From Alphaproteobacteria bacterium (GTDB lineage Bacteria; Pseudomonadota; Alphaproteobacteria; JAVJRE01): a stretch of DNA of 64,000 nt. The stretch lies in the NCBI GenBank assembly GCA_040218575.1, contig JAVJRE010000007.1:609523-673522 (forward strand), given 5' to 3'. The notes below the pieces were generated by a model. It worked only from the letters and a program-made list of their open reading frames with translations, had not been told where the DNA came from and ran no database searches. Shown piece by piece: positions 28,099 through 35,892 of the stretch (positions within the stretch are counted from its first letter, which is position 1; every line of letters starts with the position of its first letter). The position numbers and the translations under genes were made by a program.

Positions 28099-28731
28099 CT
28101 AGCCGGTCAGGGTCTTCTTCAGGTGCGCGACGGTTCGTCGGCGGGCCGTGGCCGCCGCACCGCGAACAAACGCCTCCGGCCGCGCGGATTCCGCAAACCA
28201 ATGACCGGTCCCGGCATAGTCGAAGCTGGTATAGGGGCGGTCTGCCACCTGCAAGCGCCGCTCCATGTTGCGCCGCGCCGCAGACGATAGCCACGGGTCC
28301 TGCTCTGCGAAATGCGCCAGATAGGCGGCACGACTGGCCCGGAAATCACCACCCCTGGCGGCGTAGTAAAGAACAACCGAAGCAATCGGCAGGTCGGCCT
28401 GCTGTGACAACCACACCGCCCAGTGTCCGCCCATGGAAAAACCCACCACGGCAAGCTTTCCCGTGGCCGGCAGACTGGCCCGTACCTCAGCCAGATCATC
28501 GCGCAGGGTGTGATACATGGGTATGCGCCGCGGCCGGCGTCTGAGGGCGCGGGCCTGTGCGGCGGTGGCGGCCGTGCGGCCATCGAACAGATCCGACAAA
28601 CCGGCGACAAATCCGGCATTCGCCAACGCCTGGCCGTACTCGGAAAAAGAGTCCGTACGGCCCCACCACGAGTGGATGACGAGGACGCCGCCAAACGGCA
28701 CCCGTCGGGACGGCAGAATCAACTCCGCCAT
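28099..28731 (-). CDS. Dienelactone hydrolase-family protein
   Basis: A 210-aa alpha/beta-hydrolase. The nucleophile elbow is G-F-S-M-G-G, with Ser where classic dienelactone hydrolase has Cys. The likely acid is Asp in A-E-Q-D-P-W and the base is His in G-T-G-H-W-F. The oxyanion segment H-S-W-W-G is near the N-terminus. It is cytoplasmic, without a signal. The start could also be 28743 (4 residues longer). It is convergent with the enolase-superfamily gene and divergent from the VOC gene. The substrate is unknown. Confidence 0.85.
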   Translation of the reverse strand: MAELILPSRRVPFGGVLVIHSWWGRTDSFSEYGQALANAGFVAGLSDLFDGRTAATAAQARALRRRPRRIPMYHTLRDDLAEVRASLPATGKLAVVGFSMGGHWAVWLSQQADLPIASVVLYYAARGGDFRASRAAYLAHFAEQDPWLSSAARRNMERRLQVADRPYTSFDYAGTGHWFAESARPEAFVRGAAATARRRTVAHLKKTLTG

Positions 28732-28898
28732 TAATCGCACCACCGCGTAGCGCCCGACCAGACCACAGCATCAGGGTTCACGGTTTCTTGCCCGGCCGAA
28801 ATGATCTGTATCAGTCCACGCAGGCCAAATGCGTCTTGCGCTTGTGGACATACGGTGGTGCGATTGGCCGTTCGTGGCAATCCGACAAGAGGACCAAC

Positions 28899-29285
28899 AT
28901 GATCGATCACATAGGCATGGCCGTCACCGATCTGGAACGCGCCAAGGGATTCTACAGCGCGGCCCTGCAACCGCTGGGCATCAGTCTCATCGCCGAGGTC
29001 ACGGCGGAGCAGACCGGCGCCGGTGCGGCGGCAGGCTTTGGCGCCGCCGGCAAGCCCTTCTTCTGGATCGGCGGGCCGGCGCCGCAAGGACTGCCGGTGC
29101 ATGTGGCGTTCACCGCGCCGAACCGGGCGATGGTGGATGCCTTTTACACGGCGGCCCTGGCGGCCGGCGGCACGGACAATGGCAAGCCCGGCCTGCGACC
29201 GCACTATCATCCGAATTACTACGGTGCGTTCGTGCGCGACGGCGACGGCCACAACATCGAAGCGGTGTGCCACGCACCGGAATAG
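28899..29285 (+). CDS. VOC-family (glyoxalase/dioxygenase-fold) protein
   Basis: A 128-aa protein with the vicinal oxygen chelate fold: M-I-D-H-I-G-M-A-V-T-D-L-E-R-A-K at the N-terminus with the first metal His, and the C-terminal H-N-Y/N-Y-Y-G-A-F-V-R-D-G-D-G-H-N-I-E-A-V-C strand with His and Glu. It resembles small glyoxalase-like proteins rather than glyoxalase I proper. The ATG at 28899 is supported by AAGAGGA just upstream. It is convergent with the MttB-like gene, whose stop is 28 nt away. The substrate is unknown. Confidence 0.85.
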   Translation: MIDHIGMAVTDLERAKGFYSAALQPLGISLIAEVTAEQTGAGAAAGFGAAGKPFFWIGGPAPQGLPVHVAFTAPNRAMVDAFYTAALAAGGTDNGKPGLRPHYHPNYYGAFVRDGDGHNIEAVCHAPE

Positions 29286-29313
29286 TTCGACCCGGGTGGT
29301 CTGACGGACGCCG

Positions 29314-30897
29314 TCAGATCGGGTTGGCCAGGTCCCGCTTGCGCCGCGCCACATAGTCACTGAGACCATCGCGTATGCCGTCATCCAGAGCCGGCGGCTC
29401 ATAGGCGGCCAGCAGGGAATGCCAGATGGCGTTGGCGCGTTTGGCCGCATCTTCGGAGCCGGCTTCCTGCCAGGACTCGAAGTTGCGCCAGTCCGACAGC
29501 ATGGGGCTGTAGAAGGCGGTCTCGTAGCGTTCGATAGTATGGCCGACGCCGAAGAAGTGCCCGCCCGGCCCCACTTCATCGATCGCCGCCACGGCCAGGG
29601 AGTCCGTGTCGGTGGCGATGGGCTGCATGAGGCCGGCAACGAGCTGGGCCGATTCCGCATCGACAATGAGCTTCTCGAACGAGGTGGTGAGGCCGCTTTC
29701 CAGCCAGCCGGCGGTGGGCATGATGACATTGGCGCCGCCCATGACGGAGCCCCACAGCGACATCTGGGATTCATACGCCGCCTGGGCATCCACCGCGCAG
29801 GAGACGGTGGCCACGTGCGAGCGGTAGGGCAGGCCATAGCGGCGCACCACCTGGCCGGTAGCGAAGGCGGCGCGGACGTTCTCCGGCGTGCCGAAGGCCG
29901 GCGCGCCCGAGCGCATATCCACGTTGGAGGTAAAGGCGCCATAGATGACCGGTGCGCCGGCCCTGGCGGTCTGGGCCAGAGCAATCATGGCCAGCGCCTC
30001 GGCATTCTGTTGCACCAGTGCGCCGGCGAGCGTCACCGGACTCATGGCGCCGGCCAGGGTGAAGGGCGTGGCGATCACCACCTGGCCGGCGCGGGCCAGA
30101 GTCAGCAGGCCCTGGGCCATCTCACCGTCCAGCTTCAGCGGCGAATTGGTGTTGATGATGCCGCTGAGGCTGGGCGAGCGGGCAAAGGCCGCCTCGTCCT
30201 CGCCATGGAGAATGCGCATCATGGCGATTTCGTCCATGACGCGGGTGCGGCCCAGAGCGGTGCAGCCGATGGCTTTGTCGCTGAGGGTGGTCAGCGCCAG
30301 CATGATATCCAGGTGGCGGGACTCGGCCGGCAGGTCCATGGGCACAAAGCCGTAAGCCGCCGTGTGAATGGCATTGAGGGATTGCACCAGACGAACGAAG
30401 TCGCCCACCTCGGCAATGCTGCCGGGATGACGCCCTTTGTCCAGCGTGGACAGAAAGGCCGGACCGCCAACCGGCGAGAAGACAATGGACCGGCCGCCGA
30501 TATGCAGCGATTTCGCCGGATCGCGGGCGCGAAACGTAAAACTCTTCGGCGCCAGCGCCAGCTTCGACTCGATGAAGGCCGGGTCGAAGCGCACACGATT
30601 GTTGGCCGGATCCACGGTGCACCCTTCGGCGCGCAGCAGGCCAACCGCCTCGCTGTCCTGCACCTCGAGCCCGGTGCGGGCCAGCACCTGCAGCGACGCC
30701 TGGTGGATGTCCTCCACCTGATCGTCGCTCAACAGGCGAACCGGGTCGTAGATCAGTTCCGGCTGGGCCCACGGCGCCTGACGGACGGCACCGCCGCGAC
30801 CGCCCCGCCCGTCGCGGGGCGGCGATCCGGCGACCGTGCGGCGGGCGCCTTCGCGGCGACGGCGGCCGGACGCGGGGTTGTCGGTGGCCGGCGCCAT
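29314..30897 (-). CDS. MttB-superfamily (trimethylamine methyltransferase-like) protein without pyrrolysine
   Basis: A 527-aa TIM-barrel methyltransferase of the MttB/MtgB superfamily. It has a basic N-terminus (R-R-R-R-E-G-A-R-R) typical of the family, L-L-S-D-D-Q-V-E-D-I-H-Q-A-S, and a Gly-rich C-terminal part (G-G-A-N-V-I-M-P-T-A-G-W). The frame has no internal amber codon, so it is the non-pyrrolysine type, whose known members demethylate quaternary amines such as glycine betaine, proline betaine or carnitine onto a corrinoid protein. No corrinoid protein or activating enzyme is encoded nearby. The start shares its A with the stop of M24 copy 2 (TGATG), implying coupled translation. The substrate is unknown. 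Confidence 0.88.
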   Translation of the reverse strand: MAPATDNPASGRRRREGARRTVAGSPPRDGRGGRGGAVRQAPWAQPELIYDPVRLLSDDQVEDIHQASLQVLARTGLEVQDSEAVGLLRAEGCTVDPANNRVRFDPAFIESKLALAPKSFTFRARDPAKSLHIGGRSIVFSPVGGPAFLSTLDKGRHPGSIAEVGDFVRLVQSLNAIHTAAYGFVPMDLPAESRHLDIMLALTTLSDKAIGCTALGRTRVMDEIAMMRILHGEDEAAFARSPSLSGIINTNSPLKLDGEMAQGLLTLARAGQVVIATPFTLAGAMSPVTLAGALVQQNAEALAMIALAQTARAGAPVIYGAFTSNVDMRSGAPAFGTPENVRAAFATGQVVRRYGLPYRSHVATVSCAVDAQAAYESQMSLWGSVMGGANVIMPTAGWLESGLTTSFEKLIVDAESAQLVAGLMQPIATDTDSLAVAAIDEVGPGGHFFGVGHTIERYETAFYSPMLSDWRNFESWQEAGSEDAAKRANAIWHSLLAAYEPPALDDGIRDGLSDYVARRKRDLANPI

Positions 30898-32135
30898 CAG
30901 GCGAGGAGCTGCTCGTCGAAGGGATAGGTGGTCATCAGCTCCACGCCGGTCGCCGTGATACGCACCATCTGCTCCAGCTTGACGCCCTCGACTCCGTCAT
31001 CCTCGCCAATATAGCTCTCCACACAGACCAGCATATTCTCCTCAAAGCCGGCCTCACTGGCGTCGTCGAACTCCAGAAAGCGCTTTGACAGGACCGGATA
31101 TTCGTTGCACAGCCCGATACCGTGGATCAGGCCGTTGTACCAGTTCTTGTGGAAGTTCGGCGGCGCCTCCCAGGCCCGCTCCGCATAGTCGCGGAACGAC
31201 AGTCCGGCCTTCAGCAGGCTCATATTGTGGTGCACTTCATCGAAGGCCAGACCATAGAGCTCGCGCTGTTTGCCCGACGGCCGGCCGGGGCCACAGAAAT
31301 AGGTGCGCGACATATCGGCGTCATAGCCGAAGGGGCCCACAAGATCGGTGTCGAAGCTGACCAGATCGCCGGGCCGGATGCGCTTTTCGCCGGCTTCCTG
31401 GAACCAAGGATTGGTCCGCGCGCCGGACGTCAGCAGCTTGGTCTCAATATACTCGCCGCCCATCTCGGCATTGGTCGCCTGCAGGATGGACCACATCTGG
31501 GCCTCGGTGCGGCCAGGCTCCAGCGCCTCGCGGATGCGGGCACAGGCGGTTTCCGCCACGCCGATCGCCAGGCTCATGACGGAGATCTCTTCCGGCGACT
31601 TAATGCAGCGGGCCTGCTCCATGAGGGACTGGCCCTCAACCAGCCTGACGCCTTCGGCGACAAGCACCTGACCGGCCTCCACATCCACATGATCGGCGGC
31701 CAGCCGGCGGTCGGCGCCGCAATAGGTCCTTACCAGCTCGAGAATCTCACCAACCCACTGGCGCACCCGCCTGTTGCGGCGGTCGCCACCGGCAAAAAGA
31801 AAGCCGGTGGAGGTGCGCACCTCGGCCAGGGTATCGAGACCCTCCGCCAGATGGGCGCAGCCAGGAAACTCAAACATGATGGACTTGCCGGCCGCCGGCA
31901 CGAAGACGTAGCGCGCCGCGTTGTGCATGGTCCAGATCATCATGTTCCGGCCGCCGGTGGCGTAGCGGATATTGACCGGATCATAGAGCAGCACGCCGCC
32001 CAGCCCGCGCTTGCGCAACTGCTCCTGAATACGGCCAAGGCGCCAGGCGCGCAGCGCCCGGGTATCGATCTCGGCCTCGAAGTCGTGGGTGCCCATATCG
32101 ACGCCGGGCTTGTGATGGGGCGGTGAGAAGGTCAT
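30897..32135 (-). CDS. DddP-like M24-family protein (copy 2)
   Basis: A 412-aa paralogue and the most diverged at the active site. Metal ligands are kept (D262, D264, D274, H338, E373, E387), but the residue matching the DddP catalytic base is Asn344 (H-G-I-G-L-C-N-E-Y-P) instead of Asp. The segment after the N-terminal domain is shorter, and the W-T-M-H-N motif is present. The gene lies 50 nt after copy 3 and overlaps the MttB-like gene by one base, so the three form a likely operon. It may use a different reaction or substrate from its sisters. Confidence 0.85.
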   Translation of the reverse strand: MTFSPPHHKPGVDMGTHDFEAEIDTRALRAWRLGRIQEQLRKRGLGGVLLYDPVNIRYATGGRNMMIWTMHNAARYVFVPAAGKSIMFEFPGCAHLAEGLDTLAEVRTSTGFLFAGGDRRNRRVRQWVGEILELVRTYCGADRRLAADHVDVEAGQVLVAEGVRLVEGQSLMEQARCIKSPEEISVMSLAIGVAETACARIREALEPGRTEAQMWSILQATNAEMGGEYIETKLLTSGARTNPWFQEAGEKRIRPGDLVSFDTDLVGPFGYDADMSRTYFCGPGRPSGKQRELYGLAFDEVHHNMSLLKAGLSFRDYAERAWEAPPNFHKNWYNGLIHGIGLCNEYPVLSKRFLEFDDASEAGFEENMLVCVESYIGEDDGVEGVKLEQMVRITATGVELMTTYPFDEQLLA

Positions 32136-32185
32136 GGATGAACTCCGGCAAATAATGCAAAGACAGAGACCGGCAGGGTCAGGGA

Positions 32186-33445
32186 TCAGGACAGCAGATC
32201 GTCCTCAAAGGGAAAGGTGGACAGCGTCTCAACACCGGTTTCGGTGACGACGATCTGGTCCTCCAGCTTAACCCCCTCCGCGCCGTGCTCCAGCCCGATA
32301 TAGCTCTCCACCGAAAAGGTCATTCCCGGCTCCATGACGCCGTCATGGTCGGGCAGGCGGTCGAGCCCCTGGATATTGGGCAGGAAGGGATATTCATCGG
32401 CCATGCCGACGCCGTGCATGAGGCCATAGCGGGCGGCCACATACTGGTTGGGAATGCGCCATTCGCGCTCGACGATCTCGCGGAAGGTCAGGCCCGGTTT
32501 GACGATTTCAGTATTGTGCTGAATCTGATCGAAGGCCGCGCGATAAAGCGTCTTCTGCTCCTCGGTGGGTTTTCCCGGGCCGCAGAAATAGGTCCGGCTG
32601 ATATCCGCGCAATAGCCGAAGGGACCAATCAGGTCGGTATCGAAGGCCACCAGATCACCCGGCCGGATCATCCGTTCGCCACATTCCTGCATCCACGGGT
32701 TAGTCCGGCCGCCCGATGACAGCAACCTGGTCTCGATCCACTCACCACCCATCTCGATATTGGCGTGATGCAGAATGGCCCACAACGCATTCTCCGTCAT
32801 GCCCGGTTTCAACGCCTGGCGCATACGGGCCATGCCGATCTCGGCGACCGAGATGGCTACCTGCATGCACTGGATTTCCTCGCGGCTCTTGATCATGCGG
32901 GCGGTCTCCATGACCGCTTCGCCGTCCATGATTTCAATACCGCGGTCTTCCATCAAATGGGTGCCGACCGGATCCAGATGGTCAAAGGCGATGCGCCGCT
33001 CGCCGCCGCACGTTTCGCGCACCAGGTCGAGCATTTCGTCGGCCCAGCCGATAGCGCGCTCGGCCTTCTTCTCGCCATTGTAATAGTAGGTCCAACCCTG
33101 CGGCGCGCGGATTTCGCCGACGGTTTCAATCTTCTCCGCCGGCGGCCTGAACCGGGTGCCGCCGAACTCAAACAGAACCGGCAGGCCCTGGGCCGGCACG
33201 AAGGCGTAGCGCACATGGTTGTGCAGGGTCCACACCGACATGTTCCGTGTACCCGTGGCATAACGGATGTTGATGGGGTCGTAGAGCACGGCGGCGGCAT
33301 AGCCGCGACGCTTCAGTTCCGCCTGAACCCGGCCAAGGCGGTAGGCGCGCATCGCCACCATGTCGATCTGGGATTCGAAATCCTTGATTCCGGCGCCCGG
33401 CGTCTCTTTGGCCAGACCGGTGTTGCGGCGATCATCTGGAAGCAT
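32186..33445 (-). CDS. DddP-like M24-family protein (copy 3)
   Basis: A 419-aa paralogue closest to copy 4 (both begin with D-R-R-N-T and share H-N-H-V-R-Y-A-F-V-P-A-Q-G). Domain 1 (about 30-175) is the creatinase N-terminal fold; domain 2 (about 185-419) is the pita-bread fold. Ligands are D269, D271, D281, H344, E380 and E395, and D350 is the base-equivalent Asp. R-T-N-P-W-M-Q-E-C-G-E-R matches DddP closely. It is the first gene of a probable copy 3 - copy 2 - MttB-like operon and is divergent from the LysR gene, which probably controls it. Whether it cleaves DMSP, a peptide or another osmolyte cannot be told. Confidence 0.87.
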   Translation of the reverse strand: MLPDDRRNTGLAKETPGAGIKDFESQIDMVAMRAYRLGRVQAELKRRGYAAAVLYDPINIRYATGTRNMSVWTLHNHVRYAFVPAQGLPVLFEFGGTRFRPPAEKIETVGEIRAPQGWTYYYNGEKKAERAIGWADEMLDLVRETCGGERRIAFDHLDPVGTHLMEDRGIEIMDGEAVMETARMIKSREEIQCMQVAISVAEIGMARMRQALKPGMTENALWAILHHANIEMGGEWIETRLLSSGGRTNPWMQECGERMIRPGDLVAFDTDLIGPFGYCADISRTYFCGPGKPTEEQKTLYRAAFDQIQHNTEIVKPGLTFREIVEREWRIPNQYVAARYGLMHGVGMADEYPFLPNIQGLDRLPDHDGVMEPGMTFSVESYIGLEHGAEGVKLEDQIVVTETGVETLSTFPFEDDLLS

Positions 33446-33541
33446 GAGAATGGCTCACGTCGTTTCGGTGTGGGGCTGGCCTGGTCCGGGCCGCGGCTGG
33501 CCCTGGGCGGTCTTTTCCGACTGGGCGCTAGTTAGGCAATG

Positions 33542-33582
33542 ACTGGCGGCAAGTCTATCCGTCCGACCCCGTATCAGCCAGT
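33542..33582. promoter_or_regulatory. Inverted repeat between lysR and M24 copy 3
   Basis: ACTGGC at 33542-33547 is repeated inverted as GCCAGT at 33577-33582, within the 155-nt divergent spacer and close to the lysR start. LysR regulators often bind imperfect dyads in such spacers, so this is a candidate operator. The 6-bp arms could arise by chance. Confidence 0.25.
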
Positions 33583-33600
33583 GAGGGATTTTCGCGAACC

Positions 33601-34638
33601 GTGAACCAGATTCATAGCCCAACCGCCACCGACCCGACCGCGGCCGGTCGCCTGCCGCCGCTGGCGGCGCTGCGTGCCTTCGAGGCGGCGGCACGCTACG
33701 GCTCCATGACCCGGGCGGGCGAGGAACTGGGCATCACCCAGAGCGCCATCAGCCACCAGATCCGCAATCTGGAGCAGAGCCTGGGCGCCACCCTCTTCCG
33801 CCGCAACGGTCGGGCCATCGCCCTGACCGCAGACGGCGAGAGCCTGGCGGCGGCTCTGGCCACGGCGTTTCAGGACATCCGCCATGCCATAAGCCAGTTC
33901 GCCCGCGCCCGCCAGCCGGAGACCATTTCGATTGTCATGCGGCCGGGTCTGGCGTTGCGCTGGTTCGCCTCGCGCCTCCATCGTTTCCGCGAACGCCACC
34001 CCGGCTATGCGGTGCAGGTCATTACCGTGTCGTCGCAGATTGATCTGCAGCGCCACGAAGGCGCCGATTGCGCCATCCAGTTCGGCGATGGTCACTGGCC
34101 GCGCATGGAGGCGGTGCCGTTCCTGCACGACACCATCTTTCCGGTAATGAGCCCGAAGCTGATGGCCGGCGGCGGACCGAAAGGCCAGCCGGCCGATCTC
34201 AGCCGGCTGACCCTGATCCATGACGATCTGGCGTTCGGCTGGCGCCAGTGGCTGGCTATTGCCGGCATCTCCGGCATCGACGCGGAGGCCGGGCTGCGCG
34301 CCAGCGACGACGCCATGGCCCTGCAACTGGCGGTGGACGGCAACGGTGTTGCGCTGGGCCGCAGTGCGACGGCCATGGACGAACTGGCGGCCGGCCGCCT
34401 GGTGGCGCCCTTCGATCTGTTCATGGAGCCCGGCTGGCAGCACTACATCGTCAGTCGCAGCACCGACAGCCGGCAGCCCCGGTTGCAGGCGTTTCGCGCC
34501 TGGCTTCTGGACGAAGCGGCCGGCTTCACGCCGCTGGGCCGCGGCCCGTCGCCCCTGCTGCCGGACCGGACGCCGCGCCTGGTCAGCCTCGGCACGCAAT
34601 CGCCGGCCAGCGTAGCGGGCGCCACCAGCCTCAGTTGA
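33601..34638 (+). CDS. LysR-family transcriptional regulator (GcvA-like)
   Basis: A 345-aa regulator. The winged helix-turn-helix is at residues about 18-77 (L-R-A-F-E-A-A-A-R-Y-G-S-M-T-R-A-G-E-E-L, then I-T-Q-S-A-I-S-H-Q-I). The effector domain has the GcvA-type segments F-A-S-R-L-H-R-F and H-E-G-A-D-C-A-I-Q-F-G-D-G. It begins with GTG; a GAGGGA 12 nt upstream is rather far. About 30 residues extend beyond the usual LysR length at the C-terminus. It is inserted between copies 3 and 4 of the DddP-like genes: divergent from copy 3 and overlapping the 3' end of copy 4 by 8 bp. A role in controlling these genes is likely; the effector is unknown. Confidence 0.92.
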   Translation: MNQIHSPTATDPTAAGRLPPLAALRAFEAAARYGSMTRAGEELGITQSAISHQIRNLEQSLGATLFRRNGRAIALTADGESLAAALATAFQDIRHAISQFARARQPETISIVMRPGLALRWFASRLHRFRERHPGYAVQVITVSSQIDLQRHEGADCAIQFGDGHWPRMEAVPFLHDTIFPVMSPKLMAGGGPKGQPADLSRLTLIHDDLAFGWRQWLAIAGISGIDAEAGLRASDDAMALQLAVDGNGVALGRSATAMDELAAGRLVAPFDLFMEPGWQHYIVSRSTDSRQPRLQAFRAWLLDEAAGFTPLGRGPSPLLPDRTPRLVSLGTQSPASVAGATSLS

Positions 34639-35884
34639 GCAGCTCTTCCTCAAAGGGGAAGCTGGACAGGGTCTCGACACCGGTTTCCGTGACAAGAACC
34701 TGGTCTTCAAGCTTGACGCCCTCGGCCCCGTTCTCAAGACCGATATAGCTTTCCACCGACAGGGTCATGCCCGGCTGCAGCACCTCGTCGGGACTGGGGA
34801 TGATATCGGCGTCCTGGTGATTAAAGATGAACGGATATTCATCAGCCATGCCAACGCCGTGCATGATGCCGTAGCGGTTGGCCACATACTGATTGGGGAT
34901 GGGCCATTCCTGCTCGGTCACCTGACGGAAGGTCATGCCCGGCCTGACGATCGCCGTGTTGTGCTGAATCTGCTCCCACGATGCGCGATAAAGCGCCTTC
35001 TGCGCCTCACTGGGCCTGCCGGGGCCGCAGAAGTAGGTGCGGGAAATGTCGGCGCAGTAGCCAAACGGGCCGATCAGGTCGGTATCGAAGGCGACCAGGT
35101 CACCTGGCCGGATGATGCGCTCGCCAGACTCCTGCATCCACGGATTGGTCCGGCCGCCCGACGACAGCAGGCGCGTCTCAATCCACTCGCCCCCCAGCTC
35201 GATATTGGCCTGGTGCAGCAGCGACCACAGCGCATTCTCGGTCATACCCGGCTTCAGCGCCTGACGCATGCGGGCCATGCCGGTTTCGCAGACGGAGATG
35301 GCAATCTGCATGCACTGGATTTCTTCCGGGCCTTTGATCAGCCGGGCCCGCTCCATCAGCGCCTCGCCGTCCATGATCTCAACGCCGCGATCCTGCATCA
35401 GATTGGAGCCGATGGGGTCCAGATGGTCGAAGGCGATGCGGCGGTTGGCACCACAGTGCTGTCGGATCAGGTCCATCACTTCATCGGCCCAGCCAATGGC
35501 CCGCTCGGTCTTCTTGTCGCCGCTGTAGAAGTAGGTCCAGCTCTTGGGACCGCGCACCTCGCCGACGGACTCAAGCTTCGCCGCCGGCGGGTTGCGGCGG
35601 GCGCCGCCAAACTCGAACAGCACCGGCAGGCCCTGGGCCGGCACGAAGGCGTAGCGTACATGGTTGTGCAGGGTCCACACCGCCATGTTGCGGCTGCCGG
35701 TGGCGTAGCGGATGTTGATCGGGTCGTAGAGAATGGCGGCGGCCCAGTCACGCTGCTGCAACTGCTCCTGCACCCGGCCCAGGCGATAGGCGCGCAGGGC
35801 CTTCGTATCCACCTGCGCCTCATAGTCCTTTATTCCGGCACCGGGTGTTTTCTTCGCCAGGTCCGTATTGCGACGATCTTCCAT
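34631..35884 (-). CDS. DddP-like M24-family protein (copy 4)
   Basis: A 417-aa paralogue, nearest to copy 3. Metal ligands are D267, D269, D279, H342, E378 and E393; D348 is the base-equivalent Asp. The active-site blocks F-D-T-D-L-I-G-P-F-G-Y-C-A-D-I-S-R-T and H-G-V-G-M-A-D-E-Y-P equal those of copy 3. The ATG at 35884 follows AGGAGA, 8 nt after the copy 5 stop; the open frame extends upstream to 36043 but only as a shadow of copy 5. It is co-transcribed with copy 5 and convergent with lysR. High similarity to copy 3 points to recent tandem duplication. Confidence 0.87.
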   Translation of the reverse strand: MEDRRNTDLAKKTPGAGIKDYEAQVDTKALRAYRLGRVQEQLQQRDWAAAILYDPINIRYATGSRNMAVWTLHNHVRYAFVPAQGLPVLFEFGGARRNPPAAKLESVGEVRGPKSWTYFYSGDKKTERAIGWADEVMDLIRQHCGANRRIAFDHLDPIGSNLMQDRGVEIMDGEALMERARLIKGPEEIQCMQIAISVCETGMARMRQALKPGMTENALWSLLHQANIELGGEWIETRLLSSGGRTNPWMQESGERIIRPGDLVAFDTDLIGPFGYCADISRTYFCGPGRPSEAQKALYRASWEQIQHNTAIVRPGMTFRQVTEQEWPIPNQYVANRYGIMHGVGMADEYPFIFNHQDADIIPSPDEVLQPGMTLSVESYIGLENGAEGVKLEDQVLVTETGVETLSSFPFEEELLN

Positions 35885-35892
35885 CGGATCTC

